This document shows positions 18,902 to 28,278 of a stretch of DNA of 64,000 bases, in pieces (position 1 is the stretch's first letter; each line of letters starts with the position of its first letter). The notes beneath the pieces were generated by a model that saw nothing but the letters and a program-made list of their open reading frames with translations, was not told the DNA's origin and did not search any database. The position numbers were made by a program, and so were the translations under genes. The stretch is taken from the NCBI GenBank assembly GCA_049516155.1, contig JBEKTJ010000027.1, positions 9,656-73,655 of the forward strand, written 5' to 3'. Origin of the DNA: Bog-159 sp049516155. GTDB taxonomy: Bacteria > Acidobacteriota > Terriglobia > Bryobacterales > Bryobacteraceae.

Positions 18902-20272
18902 ATGAAACAGGACTACCCGTCCGCGCTCGACCCGGCGGCGCCCCCCGAGATTCCCACCAAGCATGCACCTCCGCCTCCCCGGCAGACGCACGGTGCACCC
19001 AAGCGATCGCATACCCGGGTTTGGCTCATTATCATCGCCGTCGTGGCGGCGGGCGCCTATTATTTATGGTCGCGACAGAAACCCGCCACCGGCGCCGGCG
19101 CCACCTCAGGAACAGCCGGGCCGGCGCAGAAGAAGGGTTTTGGCGCCATACCGGTGGTTGCGGCTAAGGCGCGCAAAGGGAATATTCCAGTCTATTACGT
19201 AAACCTCGGCGGCGTACTCCCGATCTATACGGTGACGGTAAAGAGCCGCGTAGATGGGCAGTTAATGGACGTGCATTACAAGGAAGGAGACATCGTTCAG
19301 AAGGGTGCTCCGCTCATCGAGATCGATCCGCGGCCTTACGAAGCTGCGCTTACGCAGGCGGAAGGACAGCTAGTCCGGGACCAGGCATTGCTCGATAACG
19401 CGCGCATCGATTTGACCCGCTATAAGACGCTGGTGGCCCAAAATGCCGTCCCCGAGCAGCAACTGGCGACCCAAGAGGCCCTGGTCAAGCAGGACGAAGG
19501 GATCGTGAAAACGGACCAGGGAATGATCGAAACCGCGAAGCTGAACGTGGTGTACAGCCATATCACTTCTCCGATCTCGGGACGCGTAGGGCTGCGCCTG
19601 GTGGACCCCGGCAACATCGTACACGCCACCGACACCAATGGCATGCTAGTCATCACCCAAATGGACCCGATCAGTGTGCTTTTCCCGCTTCCCGAAGATC
19701 AGGTTCCGGTGGTTCTGCAAAAGCTGAACGCGGGGCAGCGGCTGCAAGTGGACGCCTTCGACCGTGCTTCGGACGTGCTTTTATCGCACGGGTACCTGGC
19801 CACGGTGGACAATCAAATCGATCCGACCACCGGCTCTCTGCGCTGGAGGGCAAATTTCGACAACCCGGGCTACAAGCTATTCCCGGGCCAGTTTGTGAAC
19901 GTGCGATTACTGGTCCAGATGAAGCAAGGGGTCACGCTGGCGCCGACCGCGACGATCCAGCGCAACTCGACCAACACTTATGTATTCCTGGTGAAACCCG
20001 ATTCGACGGTGACCGTGCGCAACGTTTCGATCGGCACCGTGGAGGGCAACGATAGTGAAATCACCTCCGGTTTGCAACCGGGCGACACGATCGTGATGAC
20101 CGGAGTGGACAAGCTCACGGAGGGTACCAAGGTTGTTGCTCACTTGACCAACGAAGCGGGAGCCGGCACACCCGGCGGCGGCCGTCCAACCGCAGGCGGC
20201 GCTCCCGTCAAAGGCAACACCGCTGGCGGCAAAACGGGGAATGGCGGCGCCGGAACCCACAAGGCAAGCTAG
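18902..20272 (+). CDS. RND efflux periplasmic adaptor (MdtA-like)
   Basis: 456-residue membrane fusion protein that links an inner-membrane RND pump to an outer-membrane channel. A Pro-rich cytoplasmic N-terminus (about 40 residues) precedes one anchor span (VWLIIIAVVAAGAYYLW). Then follow the lipoyl halves (VKSRVDGQLMDVHYKEGDIV and VYSHITSPISGRVGLRLVDP), an alpha-hairpin rich in Q/E/L, a beta-barrel (RWRANFDNPGYKLFPGQFVN) and a Gly-rich tail of about 45 residues. The ATG start is chosen because upstream codons overlap the preceding gene. The stop abuts the first permease start (TAG then ATG). Substrate is unknown. Confidence 0.92.
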   Translation: MKQDYPSALDPAAPPEIPTKHAPPPPRQTHGAPKRSHTRVWLIIIAVVAAGAYYLWSRQKPATGAGATSGTAGPAQKKGFGAIPVVAAKARKGNIPVYYVNLGGVLPIYTVTVKSRVDGQLMDVHYKEGDIVQKGAPLIEIDPRPYEAALTQAEGQLVRDQALLDNARIDLTRYKTLVAQNAVPEQQLATQEALVKQDEGIVKTDQGMIETAKLNVVYSHITSPISGRVGLRLVDPGNIVHATDTNGMLVITQMDPISVLFPLPEDQVPVVLQKLNAGQRLQVDAFDRASDVLLSHGYLATVDNQIDPTTGSLRWRANFDNPGYKLFPGQFVNVRLLVQMKQGVTLAPTATIQRNSTNTYVFLVKPDSTVTVRNVSIGTVEGNDSEITSGLQPGDTIVMTGVDKLTEGTKVVAHLTNEAGAGTPGGGRPTAGGAPVKGNTAGGKTGNGGAGTHKAS

Positions 20273-23200
20273 ATGAGTCCGTCCCGCATATTTATACTGC
20301 GGCCTATTGCCACGTCTTTGCTCATGGTGGCGATCATGCTGACCGGCATGGTGGCTTACAAGCAATTGCCGATTTCGGCTTTGCCCGAGGTCGACTATCC
20401 TACCATCCAGGTGATCACGTTTTATCCTGGGGCTAGCCCGGACGTGATGGCATCGTCCGTCACGGCGCCGCTGGAGCGGCAGTTCGGGCAAGTGCCGGGC
20501 TTGCAGCAGATGACCTCCACCAGCTCGGACGGAAGTTCGGTGATCACGCTGCAATTCAGCTTGAGCCTGAATATCGACGTGGCTGAGCAGGAGGTGCAGC
20601 AATCCATCAACGCTTCGGGAACCTACCTTCCCGTGGATCTTCCCACCCCGCCGATCTACAGCAAGTCCAATCCGGCCGACACGCCGATTCTGACGCTGGC
20701 GCTGACTTCGAATGCGCTGCCGCTCTCGGCCGTCGAGGATTACGCCGATACGCGCCTGGCGCCCAAGATCTCGCAATTGCCAGGCGTCGGCTTGGTCAGC
20801 ATCAGCGGCGGCCAGAAGCCAGCGGTGCGGATACAGGCCAACCCGACTGCCATGGCCGCCTATGGCATCAACCTGGAGGATCTGCGCACGGGCATCGTAG
20901 CCGCAAACGTAAACCAGGCGAAGGGAAATTTCGACGGCCTGCACCAGGCTTATCAAATCGGCGCTAACGACCAGTTGCTTTCGAGCGCCGACTATAAGCC
21001 GATGATCATTGCGTACCGGAATGGCGCGCCGGTCAAATTGACGGACGTGGCCAAGGTGGTGGACGACACCGAGAATGTCCGGCAAGCCGCCTGGATGAAC
21101 GACATTCCGGCCGTCATTCTGAATATTCAGCGGCAGCCCGGCGCCAACATCATCGCGGTAGTCGATCGGGTCAAACTGCTGCTGCCCACCTTGACCACGA
21201 ACCTGCCCAAATCCATCGACGTCAAGATTTTAACTGACCGGACTAACACCATCCGGGCATCTGTAACGGATGTCCAGCTTGAGTTGTGCCTGACGGTGGT
21301 GTTGGTGGTGCTGGTGATGTTCGTTTTCTTGCGGAACGTAGCGGCCACCATTATTCCCAGCATTGCGGTGCCCCTTTCGCTGGTGGGCACCCTGGGCGTG
21401 ATGTACATGCTGGGCTACAGCTTGAACAATCTGACGCTGATGGCTTTGACCATCGCCACCGGTTTCGTGGTGGACGACGCCATCGTGATGATTGAGAATA
21501 TTTCGCGCTATATCGAGGAAGGCGAAGCCCCCTTGAAGGCGGCGCTGCAGGGATCCGCCCAGATCGGGTTCACGATCATATCGCTGACCATCTCGCTGAT
21601 CGCCGTGCTGATCCCACTGTTGTTCATGGGCGATATTGTAGGCCGCCTGTTCCGCGAATTCGCGGTGACCCTGAGTGTCACGATCCTGGTTTCGGCGGTC
21701 GTATCGCTGACCTTGACGCCCATGATGGCGTCCAAGCTGCTGAAGCACAATCCCAAAGCCACCGAGGGACGCTTCTACCGCGCCTCCGAGGATGCTTTCA
21801 ACTCGATCATCGCGTTCTACGGCAAGACATTGCAATTCGTGCTGCGCTTCCAGACCATTACGCTTTTGGTGGCGGTGGCGACCCTGGTGGTGACCATTCT
21901 CCTGTTTATCCGGATTCCCAAGGGGTTTTTCCCGATCCAAGACACCGGCGTCATCCAGGGCATCTCAGAAGCGGCACAGACCGTGTCGTTCCGCGAAATG
22001 TCCACCGAACAGCAGGCGTTGGCGAAGATCATTATGAAGGATCCCGCGGTGGACAGCCTTTCCTCGTTCATTGGGATCGACGGCACCAACACCACCCTGA
22101 ACAGCGGGCGCATTCAGATCAATCTCAAGCCGCTCGATGAGCGCAAAATCAACGCCAGCGACGTAATCCGGCGTCTGCAGCCGGAGCTGGCGGCGGTGCC
22201 TGGAATTACCTTGTTCATGCAGCCGGTGCAGGATATCAGCGTGGAAGACCGGGTGAGCCGCACGCAGTTCCAGTACACTCTGGAAGACGCGAACGCGGAG
22301 GAGTTGAATCGCCTGGCGCCGCAAATGGTCGAGAAGCTGAAGCAGCTTCCGGAGTTGCGCGATGTTGCGAGCGATCAGGAAGTGCTGGGGCTGCGGGCCG
22401 CGCTGGTATTCGACCGGTCGACGGCCTACCGGTTGGGAATCACGCCCTCGGAGATCGATCAGACGCTTTACGATGCCTATGGCCAGCGGCAGGTATCGAC
22501 GATGTTCACGCAGTTGAACCAATACCACGTGATCCTGGAGGTGGCGCCCGGATTCGAGAACACTCCTCTGAATTTGCGGGACCTCTACATCCGGACCGGG
22601 ATGGGGGCATCCTCCAGCAGCACGGGGCTGGTCTCGGGCGGGTCGGCGGCGACCCAAACTTATGGGCCGCAGAGCGGCTCGTCGGCATCGCTGGCGAGCG
22701 CATCCACGGCCTCGAGCGTGCTCAACTCGTCCATCGCTTCGAGCGGCGTGTTTGGTATCGCACCCCAATCCTCTACGGCGTTCAGCAACAGTGGCCAGGT
22801 ACCGCTCAGTGCCTTCACCCACTTGCAGATGACCAGCGCGCCGATTACGGTCAATCACCAGGGCCAGTTCCCGGTGGTTACACTTTCTTTCAACCTGGCG
22901 CCGGACGGTTCGCTGGGAGATGCCGTGAATGCCGTGAACCGGGTGAAGGACGAGATGAACATGCCCCCCAGCGTGCAAGCGGCCTTTCAGGGCACGGCGG
23001 AGGCTTTCCTGGCGTCCCTGGCGAACGAGCCCGTGCTGATCCTGGCGGCGCTAGTGACGGTTTACATCGTTTTGGGCGTCTTGTATGAGAGCTATATTCA
23101 CCCCATCACGATTCTATCGACGCTGCCGTCGGCGGGAGTGGGCGCGCTGCTGTCTCTCTCGCTTTTCCACCAGGACTTCAGCGTGATCTCGTTAATCGGC

Positions 23201-23575
23201 ATCATCCTGCTGATCGGCATTGTCAAGAAGAACGGCATCATGATGATCGACTTCGCCTTGGAAGCCGAGCGCAAGGAGGGCCGGCCGCCGGAAGAGGCGA
23301 TTTATCAGGCCTGCTTGCTGCGATTCCGGCCGATTATGATGACCACCATGGCGGCATTGCTGGGCGCGGTACCGCTGGCTTTCGGCAGCGGCACCGGATC
23401 GGAGCTGCGGCGGCCTTTGGGTATTACCATGATCGGCGGGCTGATCTTCAGCCAAGCCCTGACGCTGTACACGACGCCTGTAATCTATCTTTGGTTCGAC
23501 CGCCTGGCCAGGCGATTTTCGCACGAGGGAGAACAGCGCCAGATCGATCCGGGCGCGGAGCCCATGGGGGCCTAA
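20273..23575 (+). CDS. RND efflux permease 1 (MdtB/HAE1-type)
   Basis: 1,100-residue proton-driven drug/metabolite pump subunit with the 12-TM plan: TM1 near residue 12, two large periplasmic loops, and the TM4 proton-relay aspartates in ATGFVVDDAIVMIENIS. Permease hallmarks include YPGASPDVMASSVTAPLE near the start and GIVKKNGIMMIDFALEAE in the C-terminal half. Between LRDLYIRT and GQVPLSAFTHLQM, a Ser/Ala/Gly-rich stretch of about 60 residues is inserted in the second periplasmic loop; it is absent from the sister permease downstream and makes this protein longer than usual. Encoded in one operon with adaptor, second permease and channel, an MdtABC-like heteromeric arrangement. Confidence 0.95.
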   Translation: MSPSRIFILRPIATSLLMVAIMLTGMVAYKQLPISALPEVDYPTIQVITFYPGASPDVMASSVTAPLERQFGQVPGLQQMTSTSSDGSSVITLQFSLSLNIDVAEQEVQQSINASGTYLPVDLPTPPIYSKSNPADTPILTLALTSNALPLSAVEDYADTRLAPKISQLPGVGLVSISGGQKPAVRIQANPTAMAAYGINLEDLRTGIVAANVNQAKGNFDGLHQAYQIGANDQLLSSADYKPMIIAYRNGAPVKLTDVAKVVDDTENVRQAAWMNDIPAVILNIQRQPGANIIAVVDRVKLLLPTLTTNLPKSIDVKILTDRTNTIRASVTDVQLELCLTVVLVVLVMFVFLRNVAATIIPSIAVPLSLVGTLGVMYMLGYSLNNLTLMALTIATGFVVDDAIVMIENISRYIEEGEAPLKAALQGSAQIGFTIISLTISLIAVLIPLLFMGDIVGRLFREFAVTLSVTILVSAVVSLTLTPMMASKLLKHNPKATEGRFYRASEDAFNSIIAFYGKTLQFVLRFQTITLLVAVATLVVTILLFIRIPKGFFPIQDTGVIQGISEAAQTVSFREMSTEQQALAKIIMKDPAVDSLSSFIGIDGTNTTLNSGRIQINLKPLDERKINASDVIRRLQPELAAVPGITLFMQPVQDISVEDRVSRTQFQYTLEDANAEELNRLAPQMVEKLKQLPELRDVASDQEVLGLRAALVFDRSTAYRLGITPSEIDQTLYDAYGQRQVSTMFTQLNQYHVILEVAPGFENTPLNLRDLYIRTGMGASSSSTGLVSGGSAATQTYGPQSGSSASLASASTASSVLNSSIASSGVFGIAPQSSTAFSNSGQVPLSAFTHLQMTSAPITVNHQGQFPVVTLSFNLAPDGSLGDAVNAVNRVKDEMNMPPSVQAAFQGTAEAFLASLANEPVLILAALVTVYIVLGVLYESYIHPITILSTLPSAGVGALLSLSLFHQDFSVISLIGIILLIGIVKKNGIMMIDFALEAERKEGRPPEEAIYQACLLRFRPIMMTTMAALLGAVPLAFGSGTGSELRRPLGITMIGGLIFSQALTLYTTPVIYLWFDRLARRFSHEGEQRQIDPGAEPMGA

Positions 23576-23589
23576 GGATGTCTTGTGGG

Positions 23590-23646
23590 GCGGCCAATCT
23601 TGGCCGCAGCCGCCTCTTCAGGCGGCCAGCCGGCTGAAAGCCGGCT
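23590..23646. repeat. three consecutive small hairpins between the RND permease genes
   Basis: Three perfect 7-bp stems follow one another with 1-nt gaps: GCGGCCA/TGGCCGC (loop ATCT), GCCGCCT/AGGCGGC (loop CTTC), and AGCCGGC/GCCGGCT (loop TGAAA). They fill the only long spacer (132 nt) inside the RND operon. They could be REP/BIME-like elements, mRNA stabilisers or attenuators that lower expression of permease 2. There is no T-tract. Confidence 0.7.
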
Positions 23647-23707
23647 TAGGGCAGCATCGCCCGACCTTCAAGGCGAACAGACTGATGGATAGTAGTAGAT
23701 CACGGCC

Positions 23708-26700
23708 ATGAATATTTCCGAGCTGTTTATCAGGCGGCCGGTCGCCACCACGCTGCTGACCATCGCGATCGCGCTGGCCGGGATGGTGGCTTTCCGTATT
23801 CTTCCGGTTTCGCCGCTGCCGCAAGTCGATTTTCCGACCGTATCGGTTTCGGCATCGCTGCCGGGCGCGAGCCCCGAAACCATGGCCTCCTCGGTCGCCA
23901 CCCCTCTGGAACGGCAGTTCGGCCGCATTGCATCGGTCACCGAGATGACTTCGTCCAGCAGCCTGGGGGCGACGAGCATCACGATGCAGTTCGATCTCAA
24001 CCGGAACATCGACGCAGCGGCCCGCGACGTGCAGGCGGCCATTAACGCGGCGCGCGGGTACCTTCCGGCCAATCTTCCGATGAATCCCACTTACCGCAAG
24101 GTAAATCCGGCGGATTCTCCCATCGTCTTGCTGGCGTTGACATCGCCGATTCTCTCCAAGGCCCAGATGTACGATGCGGCGTCGTCCATCATGGCGCAGA
24201 AGCTTTCGCAGATAACCGGCGTCGGCCAGGTTGTCGTGGGAGGCAGCGCTCTGCCCGGAGTGCGCGTGGAACTGAATCCCACGGCCCTGAACAAGTATGG
24301 CATCGGCCTGGAGCAGGTGCGGGGCGTGCTTGCCGCGGCCAATGCCAACAACCCCAAAGGGCATTTCTCCGACGCCAACCACATATGGGAGGTCGGCGCC
24401 AACGATCAGATCTTCAAGGCCATCGACTATGCACCGTTGATCGTGGCATACCACAACGGAGCCGCGGTGCGCATCTCGGATGTGGGCGAAGCGGTGGACT
24501 CCGTGGAGGATCTGCGGAATTCGGGCTACGCCAACGGCCGGCCGTCGGTTTTGGTCGTCATCTTCCGCCAGCCGGGCGCGAACATCATCGATACGGTGGA
24601 TCGCATCCGCGCCATGATTCCGATCTTGCAGGCGTCGGTCCCCCAATCCATTCATATCCAAGTGGCCATGGATCAAACCGTCACCATTCGCGCCTCGGTG
24701 CATGACGTGGAATGGACGCTGATGCTTTCTGTGCTGCTGGTCGTCCTTGTGGTTTTCTTCTTCCTGCGCAACGTACGCACCACCATGATACCCAGCGTGG
24801 CCGTTCCGGTATCGCTGATTGGAACGTTCGGCGTAATGTACCTGCTGAACTTCAGCATCGACAACTTGTCTTTGATGGCGCTGACGATCTCCACCGGTTT
24901 TGTGGTGGATGACGCGATTGTGGTGATCGAGAACATCACGCGTTATCTGGAACAGGGCATGCGTCCATTTCAAGCGGCGCTCAAGGGAGCCCAGGAGATT
25001 GGATTCACCGTACTGTCCATGAGTTTGTCCTTGATCGCCGTCTTCATTCCGTTGCTGCTGATGGGTGGCATTGTGGGCCGGCTCTTCCGCGAGTTTGCGG
25101 TTACCCTGTCGGTGGCCATCTCGGTTTCCCTCGTGGTTTCGCTTACGACTACGCCCATGATGTGCGCACACTTGTTGAAGGAGCACACCGAGCATGGCTG
25201 GCTGTACCGGACCAGCGAACGCTTCTTCACCTGGATCATCAATACCTATGGGACGACACTCTCCGTTGCGCTCAACCACGCGCCCATTACGCTGGCCATT
25301 CTTCTGGCTACCATTGCCCTGAACGGTTACCTGTTTGTGCGGGTGCCGAAGGGATTCTTCCCGCAGCAGGACAACGGAAGGTTGATGGGCCAAATTACAG
25401 GCGACCAGGACACTTCGTTTCAGTCCATGGATCGGATTGTGCGGCAGATGGTGGATATCGTGGATAAAGACCCGGGCGTCGACACCGTCAACGGATTTAC
25501 TGGCGGCGGGGGCGGCCCTGGGGGCGGCACGGCCAATCAGGCGCGTATGTTCATCTCCCTCAGACCGCTTGAGGAGAGGAAAGTTCCGGTAGACCAGATC
25601 ATCGCGCGGCTGCGGCCCAAACTGGCGCGCATACCGGGCGCGACTCTCTATATGCAGGCGTCCCAAGACCTGAGAATCGGCGGACGTTCCAGCGCCGCCC
25701 TCTATCAATACACCATGCTATGCGACAACCTGCAGGACCTTAACGATTACGCTCCCCGGATGCTGCAGGAACTGAAAACGATCCCGATCATCGCGGACGT
25801 GAACAGCGACCAACAGAACCGCGGCCTGCAATCCATGGTGGTGTACGACCGCAAGACGGCCGCGCGCTTTGGCATCTCTTCGCAATTGCTGGACAACGTC
25901 CTGTACGACGCGTTCGGCCAGCGCCAGGTCTCCACCATGTATACATCGCTGAATCAATATCACGTGGTGATGGAGGCGGCGCCGCCATATTGGCAGAACC
26001 CGCTGTCGTTGCGCGACATTTACGTGCAGGCGCCGAACGGCTCGCAAATCCCATTGGACGCTATCGCCAGCTACGCCCCGACCACCGCTCCGTTGGCGGT
26101 GACCCATCAGGGCCTTGGCCCGGCGACTACTATCTCGTTCAACCTGCAGCCGGGCGTGGCGCTGGGAGATGCGGTGGAAGCCATCACCCGGGCGGCGGCC
26201 AGCGTGGGTCTGCCGCGCAGCATCCAGACACGGTTCGCCGGAACGGCGCAAGCCTACCAGGATTCTCTCGGGAATGAACCGATCCTGATCGCGGCCGCGC
26301 TGGCAGCGGTTTATATCGTGCTGGGAATTCTTTACGAAAGCTACGTTCATCCCATTACGATTCTTTCCACGCTGCCTTCGGCCGGCGTAGGCGCGCTGCT
26401 GGCGTTGATGCTTACCCACACGGATCTGAGTATTATCGCCATGATCGGCATCATTTTGCTGATTGGTATCGTAAAGAAGAACGCTATTATGATGATCGAT
26501 TTCGCGTTGGCCGCCGAGCGCAACGAAGGCAAGAATTCCCGCGACTCGATTTTCGAAGCATGTCTGCTGCGCTTCCGCCCTATTCTGATGACCACCATGG
26601 CAGCCATGCTGGGGGCATTACCTCTGGCACTCGGTAGCGGCGTGGGATCGGAGTTGCGCCGCCCGCTCGGGATCACCATCATCGGCGGGCTGTTGGTCAG

Positions 26701-26824
26701 CCAGCTACTGACGCTCTACACCACCCCGGTGGTATATCTCTACTTCGACCGGCTGCAGCATTGGTGGTATCGCGTTCGCCACAAGGCGCCGCCCGAAGCG
26801 CAGCCGCTGGGATCCGAAATCTGA
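23708..26824 (+). CDS. RND efflux permease 2 (MdtC/HAE1-type)
   Basis: 1,038 residues, the usual RND length. Features match permease 1: N-terminal FIRRPVATTLLTIAIALAG (TM1), LPGASPETMASSVATPLE, TM4 STGFVVDDAIVVIENIT with the two aspartates, and GIVKKNAIMMIDFALAAE. A Gly-rich loop (TGGGGGPGGGTANQ) sits near residue 600. The two permeases are clear paralogues, so they may form mixed trimers as MdtB and MdtC do. The stop TGA shares its A with the next ATG. Confidence 0.95.
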   Translation: MNISELFIRRPVATTLLTIAIALAGMVAFRILPVSPLPQVDFPTVSVSASLPGASPETMASSVATPLERQFGRIASVTEMTSSSSLGATSITMQFDLNRNIDAAARDVQAAINAARGYLPANLPMNPTYRKVNPADSPIVLLALTSPILSKAQMYDAASSIMAQKLSQITGVGQVVVGGSALPGVRVELNPTALNKYGIGLEQVRGVLAAANANNPKGHFSDANHIWEVGANDQIFKAIDYAPLIVAYHNGAAVRISDVGEAVDSVEDLRNSGYANGRPSVLVVIFRQPGANIIDTVDRIRAMIPILQASVPQSIHIQVAMDQTVTIRASVHDVEWTLMLSVLLVVLVVFFFLRNVRTTMIPSVAVPVSLIGTFGVMYLLNFSIDNLSLMALTISTGFVVDDAIVVIENITRYLEQGMRPFQAALKGAQEIGFTVLSMSLSLIAVFIPLLLMGGIVGRLFREFAVTLSVAISVSLVVSLTTTPMMCAHLLKEHTEHGWLYRTSERFFTWIINTYGTTLSVALNHAPITLAILLATIALNGYLFVRVPKGFFPQQDNGRLMGQITGDQDTSFQSMDRIVRQMVDIVDKDPGVDTVNGFTGGGGGPGGGTANQARMFISLRPLEERKVPVDQIIARLRPKLARIPGATLYMQASQDLRIGGRSSAALYQYTMLCDNLQDLNDYAPRMLQELKTIPIIADVNSDQQNRGLQSMVVYDRKTAARFGISSQLLDNVLYDAFGQRQVSTMYTSLNQYHVVMEAAPPYWQNPLSLRDIYVQAPNGSQIPLDAIASYAPTTAPLAVTHQGLGPATTISFNLQPGVALGDAVEAITRAAASVGLPRSIQTRFAGTAQAYQDSLGNEPILIAAALAAVYIVLGILYESYVHPITILSTLPSAGVGALLALMLTHTDLSIIAMIGIILLIGIVKKNAIMMIDFALAAERNEGKNSRDSIFEACLLRFRPILMTTMAAMLGALPLALGSGVGSELRRPLGITIIGGLLVSQLLTLYTTPVVYLYFDRLQHWWYRVRHKAPPEAQPLGSEI

Positions 26825-28272
26825 TGCGCACCTCTCTGCTCTTCCCTCTCTCCAGTCTGCTGCTGCTTTCCAGCGCGTGCATGGTGGGGCCCAACTACAA
26901 ACGTCCGGCCGCGCCGCAGACTCCCGCTTACAAAGAGCCCGCGCCCGAAGGCTGGAAAGAAGCGCAGCCTAACGACGGCGCCATCAAGGGCAAGTGGTGG
27001 GAACTCTACAACGACCCGCAGCTCAACGCGCTCGAAGATCAGGTCAGTATCTCGAACCAGAACGTGCTGGTGGCCGAGGCTAACTTCCGCGCGGCCCGCT
27101 ATGCCGTGGAAATCGCGCGGGCGGGCCTGTTGCCCACCGTTTCGATCGGGCCGTCGGTCGGGATTTCGCGATCGCTGGGAGTCACCTCCACCGGGCAGGT
27201 CGCGGGCGGCACTGCCTCGATCTACGATCTTTCGGGGAGCGCTTCCTGGACTGCCGATATTTGGGGCAGCGTCCGCCGCGGCGTGCGGGCTGCCCAGGAA
27301 ACGGCCCAAGCCGACTTCGCGCTCTTAGAGAACGCGCGGCTCTCTTACCAGTCGGACCTGGCCCAGGACTACTTCGAGCTGCACGGCAGCGATGCCGAGA
27401 TTGACTTACTCAAGGCCACCGTCAAGTCATATGAAGACTACCTCACGTTGACGCAGAACCGTTACAAGGCCGGTGTGGCTTCCGGCGGCGACGTGGCGCT
27501 GGCGCGGACCCAGTTGGACACTACCCGGGCACAGTTGATCGATCTGGGCGTGGCGCGCGCGCAGTATGAGCACGCCATCGCCATCCTGGCGGGCAAGCCG
27601 CCCGCATCCGTAAGCATTCCCGCCGAGGTCTTAAAGACGCCCCCGCCCGCTGTCCCGGTGGGCGTGCCATCCGCTCTGCTGGAACGCCGTCCCGATATCG
27701 CCGCCGCGGAACGCACTATGGCTTCGACCAACGAGCAGATCGGCATCGCGGTGGCCGCCTATTATCCGACACTGACCTTGAGCGCGTCCGGCGGTTTTGA
27801 AGCCACGGATATCGCCAAATGGTTCTCGCTGCCCAGCCGCTTCTGGTCGTTGGGAGCGGCGTTGTCGGAAACGGTTTTCGAGGGCGGCAAGCGTGGCGCG
27901 CAAGTGAAGATGACCGAGGCTCAGTACGATGCCACCGTGGCGACTTACCGCCAGACAGTGCTCACCGCGTTCCAGCAAGTGGAGGACAATCTGGCCGCTC
28001 TGCGTATTCTCGCTCAGGAAGCTACGGCTCTGGATCTGGCGGTAAAGGCAGCCAAGGACTCTCTAGACATCGCCACCTATCAATACAAAGCCGGCACGGT
28101 CGACTATCTGACTGTCATTACGGCGCAGGCTACCTACCTGGCCGATGAGCAGACCGCCGTCAGCGTCCTGCAGCGCCGTCTGACTTCAAGCGTCTTGCTG
28201 ATCCAGGCCCTGGGCGGCGGATGGGATGCGTCCGAGGTGCCCAGCGCCGGCGAACTGCGGCGCGGCCTGTAG
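26824..28272 (+). CDS. NodT-type outer-membrane efflux lipoprotein
   Basis: 482-residue TolC-like channel of the tripartite pump. It begins MRTSLLFPLSSLLLLSSAC, whose LSSAC lipobox predicts lipidation and export, followed by MVGPNYKRP, the standard NodT family start. The body shows two tandem OEP repeats (around residues 60-260 and 270-475) with helical barrels such as SASWTADIWGSVRRGVRAAQ and SLGAALSETVFEGGKRGAQV. TGATG overlap with permease 2 implies translational coupling and completes the adaptor-permease-permease-channel operon. Confidence 0.95.
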   Translation: MRTSLLFPLSSLLLLSSACMVGPNYKRPAAPQTPAYKEPAPEGWKEAQPNDGAIKGKWWELYNDPQLNALEDQVSISNQNVLVAEANFRAARYAVEIARAGLLPTVSIGPSVGISRSLGVTSTGQVAGGTASIYDLSGSASWTADIWGSVRRGVRAAQETAQADFALLENARLSYQSDLAQDYFELHGSDAEIDLLKATVKSYEDYLTLTQNRYKAGVASGGDVALARTQLDTTRAQLIDLGVARAQYEHAIAILAGKPPASVSIPAEVLKTPPPAVPVGVPSALLERRPDIAAAERTMASTNEQIGIAVAAYYPTLTLSASGGFEATDIAKWFSLPSRFWSLGAALSETVFEGGKRGAQVKMTEAQYDATVATYRQTVLTAFQQVEDNLAALRILAQEATALDLAVKAAKDSLDIATYQYKAGTVDYLTVITAQATYLADEQTAVSVLQRRLTSSVLLIQALGGGWDASEVPSAGELRRGL

Positions 28273-28278
28273 GTCCCC

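Noticed and set aside
19907..25708. Long minus-strand frames (up to 696 codons) opposite the RND genes
   Set aside because: His/Arg/Gln-rich antisense shadows of GC-rich coding DNA; RND proteins on the plus strand are certain.
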